64,000 bases of DNA from Rebecca billardiae RCC1528 (lineage: Eukaryota; Haptophyta). Location of the stretch: NCBI GenBank assembly GCA_965240325.2, contig OZ251224.1, positions 2,542,001-2,606,000 of the forward strand. The letters run 5' to 3'. How positions within the stretch are numbered: position 1 is the first letter of the stretch; each line of letters starts with the position of its first letter. Both the position numbers and the translations under genes were made by a program. This document shows positions 10,901-17,919 of the stretch, one piece after another. The notes beneath the pieces are model-generated. The model was not told the DNA's origin, searched no databases, and saw only the letters and a list, made by a program, of their open reading frames with translations.

Positions 10901-11085
10901 CAGACGACGGCTGCCTGCCGCCTTTCGCCGAGCAAAGCGCGGCGGAGATGCAGCGGCTTGAGGCCGAGCTGCTGGTGGCGGCGCCCATCCCGGCCAACCT
11001 CCGGAGCATCTGCCCCGATGTCAACGCCAGCACGTGCACCGAGCGCGCGCGCGCTCACCTGTGCATGCGCGCTCGCACCGACTGA
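7966..11085 (+). CDS. large type II membrane glycosyltransferase-like protein
   Basis: A 1039-residue protein. The ATG at 7966 is preferred over the upstream in-frame GTG at 7816 because it places a signal-anchor at the N-terminus (RRTAVLALLFVVGVIAVWVSV, residues 4-24). After an Ala/Thr-rich stem, residues about 90-330 resemble the 'nucleotide-diphospho-sugar transferase' domain (Pfam PF03407-like): LAFTIATENAVAWAANLAFG, LLVLTDSS, SLEWAKLHTFARL and RPLFLDADV, the last giving the D-x-D metal site. The remainder (about 450-1039) is Ala-rich with poly-Gly and a Cys-containing C-terminal part (IWHARIGDAQMWAKC, CNALAARRPG, WPFCTRALHASY) that I do not recognise. A Golgi lumenal enzyme acting on glycoproteins or polysaccharides is likely. 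The next gene is on the same strand 251 bp on and also has a signal-anchor. Confidence 0.7.
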   Translation: MVSRRTAVLALLFVVGVIAVWVSVQRATTVAPVRMLAPRLPADESAQALRGSNPAAAATATPTPEAAATAAPTSTAARGGDAAPLFVGGDIESPGELERAVHALSDPSGLLAFTIATENAVAWAANLAFGLRASGLRLLVLTDSSELCAALATYALDCAWTSYTPPMPPDTARAYSLEWAKLHTFARLIDLRARPLFLDADVTPTGGSGDALRRWLHAVAPPRGTHALWVSSGLGGGAGQCGTLILGMMHCARCAPGGSARALFAALERRRDELASGEATSRVWAHTDAANITAGPHVRLTDLRSNVLAADVATELCCGSAEPFYARQPPSKPGRVLNASALRLWKQGLSKRAAACSKLVADADGIAHAVLRARAAGHARRGPEHGSGDVGGGGGAAEETLAIVPLALVRAFRQERLIVAEPSRPNSAPRRAEVRAADAVGGGGPHVLLDACRGGLFAEPPPLVHWLGASSLKTQYMRAMGWLDVRADLVAHAARALRNAHGRLEPSAIGLNVTREDDDFRVSGFNSLAGSFLSKHVERSLAVPEPAAWAVPPEPALRAIDAAVQEVKAKRAERAHAAAAAVAGAELAPPTAARQGWLLRAPARSGAAGGGGGGGRPAAAQLIVLGGAPLRSRLSTQPDVPAFSAAYAHAREWLHAAAVLSGRLAVDLAPPCASAWAGALPATGAEAALGGLDSRVVVTGAHGVQNLYALGGADIRAAAARAHPTAAARPLAAAARGGARSSLDAATFEAADQAVWREMGRRTPAFLEPGLVLARAAELPAAWAANGSARTAAALGALHSRTRDSSADVGAGSQCTAGHGGFCHAALSQAEQSLVRAYPPECRLIWHARIGDAQMWAKCHGERAKVNPKQCNALAARRPGSAACTAARDAWPFCTRALHASYAPQLVGPEALRTAPVVRLSSVRARCEANTAPPQALGCGRSGRAGAAARAAERAAVDMAAFKRALATHADAALVVVDADDGCLPPFAEQSAAEMQRLEAELLVAAPIPANLRSICPDVNASTCTERARAHLCMRARTD

Positions 11086-11336
11086 CATGATTGTTCGCAG
11101 CACCCGACGCCGTGTCGCGGCTCGCGGGGACGAGGGGGAGACGCCCGGAAGAGTGTCCAGCTTGTCTGACAACTGAGCAAAGCCAGTCGCAGAGGCTGCA
11201 AGACTGCGAGTGTACCACCGGTGTCGCGTGGATGTGCCGTGCCGGCCGGGGGAGCCATCGTGATTTCGTCGTGCTGAGGCTTGCACGATCGACGATGGCG
11301 CCAAGGGCGGGGAGAGCGTGATAGAGTAGTCACTTG

Positions 11337-12548
11337 ATGGCGCCGCTCCTGCGTGATGTTCGCCTCGGCCTCTTCGCGTTGGTGGCGGTGACGGGCATGT
11401 GGCTCGTTGTGCACATGCTCGGACCTTCCAGGCGGCACACCGCAGCCAGCCTCGATGCCGCTCCTGTCGCCGCGGAATCGGCGCCGGCGCAGACGCGCAG
11501 CGCAGGCGGCGACCGGGGCGTGCTACGCGCAGCGCCAACGGCAACAGCGGCGGCCCCGGCTGTCGCGACGCACGCCCCTCTCGACACATGCCACACGCAG
11601 CCCAATACAGAGTACGAGGGCCCCGTGGTCATCTGGGGCAGCAACAACCTGAAGCAGAGCGCGGCCGAGTGCTGCGCCTCGTGCCGTGAGCACCGCGCTG
11701 CCGCCGAGACACGAGGCGACAAGCCGTGCACGCTGTGGGTGTGGTGCGGCCGCGAGGGGGGTTGCGATAAGCGCCCATTCGGCGAGTGCTGGGGCAAGAG
11801 CGTTGCCGACATCGGCACCAACCCGCCCAGGGTGCGCAACAAGGGCCCCGCGTGCGCGTGGACCTCGGGCGCAGCCCTGACGGACGCGGAGGCCGTTGCT
11901 CTCGCAGAGGCAGAGGCGGCGGTCTTGGCCGAGCGCGAGCTGCGTAGGACGCGGCCGGGCACGCCGCGCGTCTTCTTCGACATCTCCATCGATGGCAAGC
12001 CCACCGGCCGCATCGAGTTCGCGCTGTACGCGCACGAGGCGCCGCGCGCGGCCGAGAACTTCCGAGCCATGTGCACGGGCGAGCGCGGCGGGAAGGCGAC
12101 TTTCAAAAACATGCGCTTCTACCGCATCATCGACCGGTTCATCGACCAGGCGGGCGTGGACAGCGTGCGCTCGATCTGGAACCAGCCCTTCGACGACGAC
12201 CCGGGCGGCCTCAAGCTGCACCACGAGCGCGAGGGCCTCCTCTCCGTCGCCAACTCCGGACCGGACTCGAACACGGGCCACTTCTCGATCGTCGTGGCGC
12301 CCGCGCCGCACCTGGACGGCGGCTACGTGGTCTTCGGGGAGGTGGTGAGCGGGATGGACGTGGTGATGGCGATCAACAAGCTGACGACGCCGGGGACGGA
12401 CAGGGTCACCGGCAACGCGGTCGTCACCGACGCCGGGTGCCTCCAGAACTGCGCGCCGCGGCCCGAGGTGGGTCCCAAGTGCAAAACGCGGAGCGACAAG
12501 CCCGAGAAGCGCCAAGGGCGCACGGTGGGGAAGCCGTGCCTCGATTGA
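11337..12548 (+). CDS. membrane-anchored cyclophilin-type peptidyl-prolyl isomerase with N-terminal Cys-rich domain
   Basis: A 403-residue protein starting at the ATG 11337 (the preceding in-frame TTG is ignored). Residues 7-27 (VRLGLFALVAVTGMWLVVHML) form a signal-anchor. Residues about 82-180 hold a Cys-rich module (CHTQPNTEYEGPVV, AECCASCREH, CTLWVWCGREGGC, GECWGK) resembling PAN/apple-type domains of algal secreted proteins. Residues about 215-370 are a cyclophilin domain: PRVFFDISIDGKPTGRI, CTGERGG, FYRIIDRFIDQAG, GHFSIVVA and VVFGEVVSGMDVV. The catalytic Arg (FYR), Phe (RF) and Gln (DQAG) are kept; the Trp of the drug pocket (WLDG in CypA) is His (HLDG). It should catalyse prolyl isomerisation of secretory-pathway proteins, perhaps held to a partner by the Cys-rich module. 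Confidence 0.85.
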   Translation: MAPLLRDVRLGLFALVAVTGMWLVVHMLGPSRRHTAASLDAAPVAAESAPAQTRSAGGDRGVLRAAPTATAAAPAVATHAPLDTCHTQPNTEYEGPVVIWGSNNLKQSAAECCASCREHRAAAETRGDKPCTLWVWCGREGGCDKRPFGECWGKSVADIGTNPPRVRNKGPACAWTSGAALTDAEAVALAEAEAAVLAERELRRTRPGTPRVFFDISIDGKPTGRIEFALYAHEAPRAAENFRAMCTGERGGKATFKNMRFYRIIDRFIDQAGVDSVRSIWNQPFDDDPGGLKLHHEREGLLSVANSGPDSNTGHFSIVVAPAPHLDGGYVVFGEVVSGMDVVMAINKLTTPGTDRVTGNAVVTDAGCLQNCAPRPEVGPKCKTRSDKPEKRQGRTVGKPCLD

Positions 12549-12926
12549 GCACCTGGCACCGCAGACCGGTCGTTGTGCTGCTGTGCGCACGCCGCACGCG
12601 CAGCACGCGACTGTGCCGCGCTCCGTCGGCGGGAGCTAATGACTCACTACTCGAGCAGATGATACCCGGCGGCCTCTCAGGCTAAATGCGGAATGCCACC
12701 GCTGCGTTGATCCGATAGGCCCAGGCGCCGCAGCCGCGCAGGCGCAAGGCGCAACGCCTCCGCTCCTCTTGATCAGGCAACGCCGCACAGCGCCCTAAGT
12801 AGGCTTATTCGGACGTAGATTCGCTTGGGTCCGGTACACTGTATTGCTTTCGGGGTCCGGCTCCTCCGCAGGTACGCAGGGCAGGGGGCTGTCCAACCGC
12901 CAACGGTCTCACATCACCTCGACGAG
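12549..12926. other. intergenic between cyclophilin gene and Sel1-MYND copy 2
   Basis: No gene seen. The segment 12820-12926 reads in frame with the downstream gene but its translation resembles neither paralogue leader, so it is treated as 5' flank. A GC-rich snap-back (CAGGCGCCGCAGCCGCGC...AGGCGCAAGGCG) sits near 12720-12760. Confidence 0.4.
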
Positions 12927-14408
12927 ATGGACGAAAGCAGCGCCGCGGTGAAGCTGCTTCGGCGCAGATCGGCACGGGGTGATGCGCGTGCCACGTACCT
13001 TCTGGCTGATCGCCTCGCACGTGGAGATGGCGTCGCTCAGAACGACCGCGAGGCAGCTCGCATGTACCACATCGCCGCCGAGCGTGGGCTGGCGGATGCT
13101 CAGCTCGCGCTTGGCGATGTTCATTGTCGTGGCAAGCTTGGACTGAGCCAAGACGCCATCCAGGCAGTGCACTGGTATCGGCTGGCGGCCGAGCAGGGCC
13201 AAGCAGATGCGCAGTACCATCTGGGCGCGTGCTGCGCGAAGGGCGAGGGCGTACCGCAGGATATGGCCGAGGCGGCGCGCTGGTACCGGCTGGCGGCCGA
13301 GCAGGGCGACGCAGATGCGCAGTACGTTCTGGGCATGTGCAACACTGAGGGCAAGGGCGTGCCGCAGGATATGGCAGAGGCGGTGCGCTGGTACACGCTA
13401 GCGGCCAAGCAGGGCCACGCGCATGCGCAGTTCAACCTGGGCTGGTGCTGCTCGAAGGGCGAGGGCGTGCAGCAGGATTTGGCTGAGGCGGCGCGCTGGT
13501 ACAGGCTGGCGGCCGTGCAGGGCCACGCGGAAGCGCAGTGCAACCTGGGCTTGTGCTGCCAGGAAGGTGAGGGTGTGCCACGGGCCGTGGCAGAGGCGAC
13601 GCGCTGGTACCTGCTGGCGGCTGAGCAGGGCAACATGAATGCGCAGCACAATCTGGGTGTTTGCTGCAACAAGGGCATCGGCGTACCGCAGGATATGGTG
13701 GAGGCCGCGCGCTGGTACCGGCTGGCGGCCGAGCAGGGCCACGCAGGTGCGCAGAACCATCTGGGCACGTGCTGCGCAAACGGCGAGGGCGTGCCGCAGG
13801 ATGACGCAGAGGCTGTGCGCTGGTACCGGCTGGCGGCCGAGCAGGGCCACGCAGTCGCGCAGCACAACCTAGGCTTGTGCTTCGAGACGGGCATGGGCGT
13901 GCCGCAGGATACGGCCGAGGCGGCGCGCTGGTTTCGGCTGGCGGCCGAGCAGGCCGAGCAGGGCGACGCAGTTGCGCAGTGCAGCCTGGGCTGGTGCTGC
14001 CAGATGGGTAAGGGCGTGCCACAGGATATGGCCGAGGCGGTGCGATGGTACCGGCTGGCCGCTGATGGTGATCATCCACGCGCTCATACCGAGCTTGGAG
14101 TGCTTATGCTGGCAGGCACTGACGTGGAGCGCGACGTGGTGGAGGGCGCGCGGCTGCTGCGCCGTGGGCACGAGCTCGACAGCACTCTCGACCCCTTCGA
14201 ACTGCTCGTCACCGAGTTTGCGGGGGATCGCGACGTGGCGTCCATGTGCTGCCTCGTGTGTGCCAAGACGGACCGTCGCACCTTGAAGAAGTGCGACCGA
14301 TGCCACGTGGCGGTGTTCTGCTCGCAAGACCACCTGCGGCTGGCGTGGAACGTGCACAAGCCGCACTGCAACGAATGGCGCCAGCAGCCACAGGCACCCG
14401 CAGCCTAG
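12927..14408 (+). CDS. Sel1-repeat protein with C-terminal MYND zinc finger (copy 2)
   Basis: A 493-residue paralogue of the genes at 3850 and 54550. The start MDESSAAVKLLRRR is chosen by alignment with them; the frame is open further upstream. About eleven Sel1-like repeats of 36 residues follow (RWYRLAAEQG...AQxxLGxCC...GVPQDMAEA). One repeat carries a small internal duplication (AAEQAEQGDA). The conserved ELDSTLDPFELL linker and the MYND finger (CCLVCAKTDRR, KKCDRCHVAVFCSQDH, AWNVHKPHC) end the protein, with a tail of ten extra residues beyond the copy 1 stop. The DNA of the repeats is nearly identical between units and to the other copies. This points to recent unequal exchange or gene conversion. 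Role inferred: protein-protein scaffold. Confidence 0.87.
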   Translation: MDESSAAVKLLRRRSARGDARATYLLADRLARGDGVAQNDREAARMYHIAAERGLADAQLALGDVHCRGKLGLSQDAIQAVHWYRLAAEQGQADAQYHLGACCAKGEGVPQDMAEAARWYRLAAEQGDADAQYVLGMCNTEGKGVPQDMAEAVRWYTLAAKQGHAHAQFNLGWCCSKGEGVQQDLAEAARWYRLAAVQGHAEAQCNLGLCCQEGEGVPRAVAEATRWYLLAAEQGNMNAQHNLGVCCNKGIGVPQDMVEAARWYRLAAEQGHAGAQNHLGTCCANGEGVPQDDAEAVRWYRLAAEQGHAVAQHNLGLCFETGMGVPQDTAEAARWFRLAAEQAEQGDAVAQCSLGWCCQMGKGVPQDMAEAVRWYRLAADGDHPRAHTELGVLMLAGTDVERDVVEGARLLRRGHELDSTLDPFELLVTEFAGDRDVASMCCLVCAKTDRRTLKKCDRCHVAVFCSQDHLRLAWNVHKPHCNEWRQQPQAPAA

Positions 14409-14542
14409 AGTAGTACAGGCAATCGCGGGCAATATGCCTAAGGACTTAAACGGGAGCTGACCGAGCTGTCACGTTACTAACTACGGTCTAAACTGGGGCT
14501 TGCTATCGGCTGCGGATCTGGCCCTACGGGAACTGATGATGA

Positions 14543-14544
<2 letters not shown>

Positions 14545-14636
<92 letters not shown>
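14545..14636. repeat. (CT)46 microsatellite
   Basis: A perfect CT dinucleotide run of about 92 bases lies in the gap between Sel1-MYND copy 2 and the translocator gene. It is likely to vary in length between strains. Confidence 0.95.
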
Positions 14637-14637
<1 letters not shown>

Positions 14638-15222
14638 GCTAATTATTACTAATTGACGATGATGGCCGCGTAGTCGTGGTTATCGCGACTGCCCTATACG
14701 CATAGCACAGGCTGACATCGTCTAGTCACGACACTATTTAGTCCTGATAGGACCGGGCGGAAGCCTACGTAGTACTAGTAGTTATAGTACTACGTCGTCT
14801 CAGCGGCTGATCGATGAATGACAAGCAGCAGTGGTCCGCCGAGGGCGCAGTGCGGAGAGTGCCCGTGGGACGCGCAGCCGGGGCGCGGCCGGACTGCTAC
14901 TACGAGTAGTATAGTACAGGCCAAGTCCCGTATTCATGGCCCGGGGTCAGCTCAAGCTGCTGGCTGCCGACGCTGCCGTGGCTACTGGCTGCCGGGCCCC
15001 GCCCGGAAGGCCAAGGCCCGCGCGCAAGACCCGCACTGTTACTCGGCCGTCGGACGACCGACCACCCCTCATCGACATCAGCCAGCCCCCTCGGGCAAAT
15101 GGGCAATCGCGCCCTGACGATGCTTCCCGCGGCATCACAATTGGGCAGCAGCCGACGGGTCACGACTTGGCACGACAGCTTGGACGAGCTTGCAGTAGCC
15201 TCAGTCTGACGCAGAGTGCCGC
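14637..15222. other. intergenic, no gene seen
   Basis: After the CT run the sequence has short palindromic TAGTACTACGTAGT-like words (14765-14800 and 14895-14915) that could form small hairpins. The remainder up to the stop codon of the translocator gene (minus strand, 15223) should hold that gene's 3' UTR. No coding segment could be supported. Confidence 0.4.
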
Positions 15223-16506
15223 TCAGCGGTACCGCGGACCTGCGGTGGCGGCAGCCTTGCTGGCAGAGCCTTGGGTGCGGTCGAGCGTGAACGAGTAGAG
15301 AAAGGCGCCGCTGATGGCGAGGGTCGCGCCGAGCGCGCCCGCCGGCGTCACGGGCGTGTGGAACGCGAGGACGGAGCCCACGATCACGATCACGCGCTTG
15401 AGTGTGTTGGCGACCGCGTACGTGAGCGGCGAGCAGAGCTCGAGCACGCAGAAGGCGAGCTCGTTGGAGAGGTAGTTGACGAAGCCGGTGAGGGCGAGCA
15501 GCGCGACGAGGCCGAAGCCGCCCGTGGCGGCGGCGGTGGCCGCCGCCCCGTCGCTCTCGCGGTTCTCGCGCCACCACGCCAGGATGGGCGCCCCCTCGAT
15601 CGCGAGCGCCGTCGGCACGAGCAGCGCGAACGAGAGGATGCACAGCGAGGCGAACAGGTTGCGCGCGCCGAGCTGCTGGAAGGGCGGGCGCGCCATCAGC
15701 TGCTTCGCGGCGATGGAGTAGAGCGCGAACGCGTTCATCGACACGCCGCACGCGCCGAGCGTGAACCAGCTGAACTCGAGCTCGTGCACGGTCGCCAGAG
15801 CCACGCCGCCGACCACCGGGACGAGAGTGGCGTACACGGCGGGCGCAAACGTCTGCCTCGCAAAGACGGCGAGGCAGAGGCTCGCAAAGAGGGTCTCGGT
15901 CGTCTTCACGACGTTGGTGAACGCGACCGAGCCGTACGCCGGCGCGGCTGTCGCCGCCGTGTGCCCGATCGCGAGCAGCGCCGCCGCGGGCAGCATCTGG
16001 CGCAAGGCGCCTGCGGGCAGGGTCGGCCGCACTCGCAGCGGGCGAGTTCGCCACCGCTTTGCCGCCGCGTCGTACGTCGGCCACGGGCTCCACAGGGCGA
16101 GCACGTACAAGATGCCCGCGCCGAGCTGGATGGCGCCGAAGGTGAAGGGGAACGGCCACAAGCGCAGCGCCGCCTTGTTCGCCACCGAGTAAACGAGGTT
16201 GCACGCGTACCACGCCGCGAGCAGCATGACAATGCGAGCCAAGCGCGCAACGCGCGCAGGCGACGGCGATGCCGAGCACTCCTCCGCGGCGGCGGTGGCT
16301 TTGGCCGCGCTGCCAGGCATGCTGCCAGGTAGACGCGTGTGCGCGTTCGCGAGATCCTTCGGCGCGTCCGCGCTGGCGGCATCGACCGTTCGTGGCGTGC
16401 GCCGCATCATCTTGTTGTTGCCGTCAGCACCGCGGCCCCCACCGAGCAGGGGTGAGCCCACGGATGGGCGGTCCATCACGGTGGTCGTGAGCGCGACAGA
16501 TCGCAT
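15223..16506 (-). CDS. triose-phosphate-translocator family transporter
   Basis: A 427-residue protein starting at the ATG complement of 16504-16506. About 85 N-terminal residues are polar and Ala/Arg-rich, then come eight to ten membrane segments. Family signatures of the plastid phosphate-translocator/NST group (TPT, Pfam PF03151) are visible: WYACNLVYSVANKAALR with the conserved N-x-x-NK, FPFTFGAIQLG, VAFTNVVKTTETLFAS, PVVGGVALATVHELEFSW, and NTLKRVIVIVGSVLAF before the last helices. Members exchange phosphate for triose-phosphate, PEP, pentose- or hexose-phosphates across plastid membranes, or move nucleotide sugars in the Golgi. The early segments favour the plastid clade, but substrate cannot be read here. 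It faces the small gene at 16816 across about 310 bp. Confidence 0.88.
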   Translation of the reverse strand: MRSVALTTTVMDRPSVGSPLLGGGRGADGNNKMMRRTPRTVDAASADAPKDLANAHTRLPGSMPGSAAKATAAAEECSASPSPARVARLARIVMLLAAWYACNLVYSVANKAALRLWPFPFTFGAIQLGAGILYVLALWSPWPTYDAAAKRWRTRPLRVRPTLPAGALRQMLPAAALLAIGHTAATAAPAYGSVAFTNVVKTTETLFASLCLAVFARQTFAPAVYATLVPVVGGVALATVHELEFSWFTLGACGVSMNAFALYSIAAKQLMARPPFQQLGARNLFASLCILSFALLVPTALAIEGAPILAWWRENRESDGAAATAAATGGFGLVALLALTGFVNYLSNELAFCVLELCSPLTYAVANTLKRVIVIVGSVLAFHTPVTPAGALGATLAISGAFLYSFTLDRTQGSASKAAATAGPRYR

Positions 16507-16815
16507 CGTCAGGACGAACAGCGCACCAAGCGGTGCCGACCACCAGCTACGGCGCCCCGTGATGGCGCCTTGGACGACGACGGCCGACGGGGAGCACCGC
16601 TCGTCTCGTCAAGGCCGCCTGGTCGTTCCGCAGAGTGGAATCTTTCGCCTCTCTTGCCGCGGCCGGAGCGGCGAAATGGAGAGAATCTTGGCAAGGATTC
16701 GACGCGGCTAATTTTTTCGTGTACTCGGCCGACGAATCGCGGTGTATGTATCTGGCCGCAATCACGCCGGTTGAGATGAACACTTGAATGAACAGTGGAC
16801 GGCGGCCCAGGGGCG
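16507..16815. promoter_or_regulatory. putative bidirectional promoter, translocator gene / 16816 gene
   Basis: The 309 bases between two divergent start codons hold no other gene, so both 5' UTRs and promoters must lie here if the right-hand gene is real. No TATA box or other firm motif was identified. Confidence 0.35.
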
Positions 16816-17388
16816 ATGGCGGCGCACAGCGAGGGGTCTGACGAGGCCCCACGCGACCCGTTGTATGCGCAGCTCTGGGCCGAGGTCGACGCGGCGGCAA
16901 AGCTCGTGGCGCAGCAGGCGGCGCGCGGGGGAGCAGAATCGGAGGCGCCCTTCCTACCAACACTCTCAGCGCCTCAGATGCCCCTTCCCGCTCCGCCTCA
17001 ACTCTCGGTGCGTGCGGCGGCCGCAGCATCGGGAGCCGAGGCGATTGGCGCTGGCGAGGCTTATTATCAACCTAGATCAAGCGTTGGCATCATGCTGCAG
17101 CAAGCTATCGCTGCGACTTCATCCAATGCTCATCACGCGCCGTCGATTGTGCCTGAGCGCGCGTGGGACGATCCCACACACACGGCGACAGCCAGTGCTG
17201 GATTCCGTGGTCACAGCGCGCAATCTGCGCCGTCAGGCATCCGTGTCCCAGAACGCCAGTGGGCTCAGACCGGCGCACTTCTGGAGGGTCAACCCGCCTT
17301 CTATGATGTGTTCGAGCGCACCGTGGACGCAGCGGTGCGCCACGCGCGAGGCACAACCGCCTCTGGTCCTGGAGGCAGCAGTCGCTGA
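16816..17388 (+). CDS. hypothetical protein, 190 aa
   Basis: An open frame from ATG 16816 (in-frame GTG 16795 lies upstream) to TGA 17386-17388. It begins MAAHSEGSDEAPRDPLYAQL, then a helical stretch WAEVDAAAKLVAQQAARGG, a Pro-rich part, and near the end AFYDVFERTVDAAVRHAR. The first helix is faintly like the N-terminal helix of serine acetyltransferases, but no hexapeptide-repeat domain follows, so that identity is not claimed. A GTGCGC donor-like site near 17335 could be the start of an intron, in which case the C-terminus given here is wrong. Composition is normal for the window; function unknown. Confidence 0.4.
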   Translation: MAAHSEGSDEAPRDPLYAQLWAEVDAAAKLVAQQAARGGAESEAPFLPTLSAPQMPLPAPPQLSVRAAAAASGAEAIGAGEAYYQPRSSVGIMLQQAIAATSSNAHHAPSIVPERAWDDPTHTATASAGFRGHSAQSAPSGIRVPERQWAQTGALLEGQPAFYDVFERTVDAAVRHARGTTASGPGGSSR

Positions 17389-17919
17389 CGGCTCGTTGGG
17401 CCACCATCCGGCAGCTCGTGGCCCGGCCGACCATGGCCACTCACTGTCGCTCCGTGGCCTGCATGCCAGCCACGCTTTTGACGCTGCCCCGGTGCCACGG
17501 GGCCGACCGGTTGCCGGCCGCACGCGGCGCCCAGGCTCACTCACTACTCAGTCCGGCCCGGTCCGGCTCACAGCCCGGCGGGCGCCGCCGGTGGCCCGGA
17601 CGTCGTCTGCGTCACGGGCTCAAGCGTGCGATCGCCCCGGTTATCCGTGTCACTGTCAGCTACTACGCATTGCTCTGGACAAGCGTAAGCGACTAAGTCT
17701 AAGCGCTGCTTTACGTTACTGCCACAAGTACAATGGTACGTGTACAGTAACACCGCTAACCATCGGAGCTCGCAGTGCTCGCACTGCATCGGAGCAACCG
17801 CCCTTGATCGGAGCATGTCCGGTAGAGCCACTGAGGACTAGTGAGGAGTCCGACGACGACGAAACCGAGCGCAGCCATCTCGGTCAGTTGGCGCGATCGA
17901 GCGGGCACGCGGCAGCACG
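17389..17919. other. intergenic before the SufE-MnmA gene
   Basis: No convincing gene. A possible downstream exon of the preceding gene (after a CTGTCAG acceptor near 17655, reading YYALLWTSVSD to a stop) cannot be confirmed. The last ~100 bases should hold the promoter and leader of the fusion gene at 17920. Confidence 0.35.

Noticed and set aside
8937-11039. 700-codon open frame on the minus strand
   Set aside because: It lies exactly opposite the glycosyltransferase-like gene at 7966-11085. Its Ser/Ala/Arg composition is the usual antisense shadow of a GC-rich gene, and it shows no domain.
10156-11589. 477-codon minus-strand frame
   Set aside because: It is a shadow of the glycosyltransferase and cyclophilin genes, Arg/Ala-rich, without motifs.
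13200-14060. Possible CRISPR-like array
   Set aside because: The regular ~108-bp spacing is the in-frame Sel1 protein repeat (36 codons), with no unique spacers between identical short repeats, and the genome is eukaryotic.
16816-17388. Serine acetyltransferase identity for the 190-aa frame
   Set aside because: Only one helix at the N-terminus is faintly similar. The second N-terminal half and the hexapeptide-repeat catalytic domain are absent.
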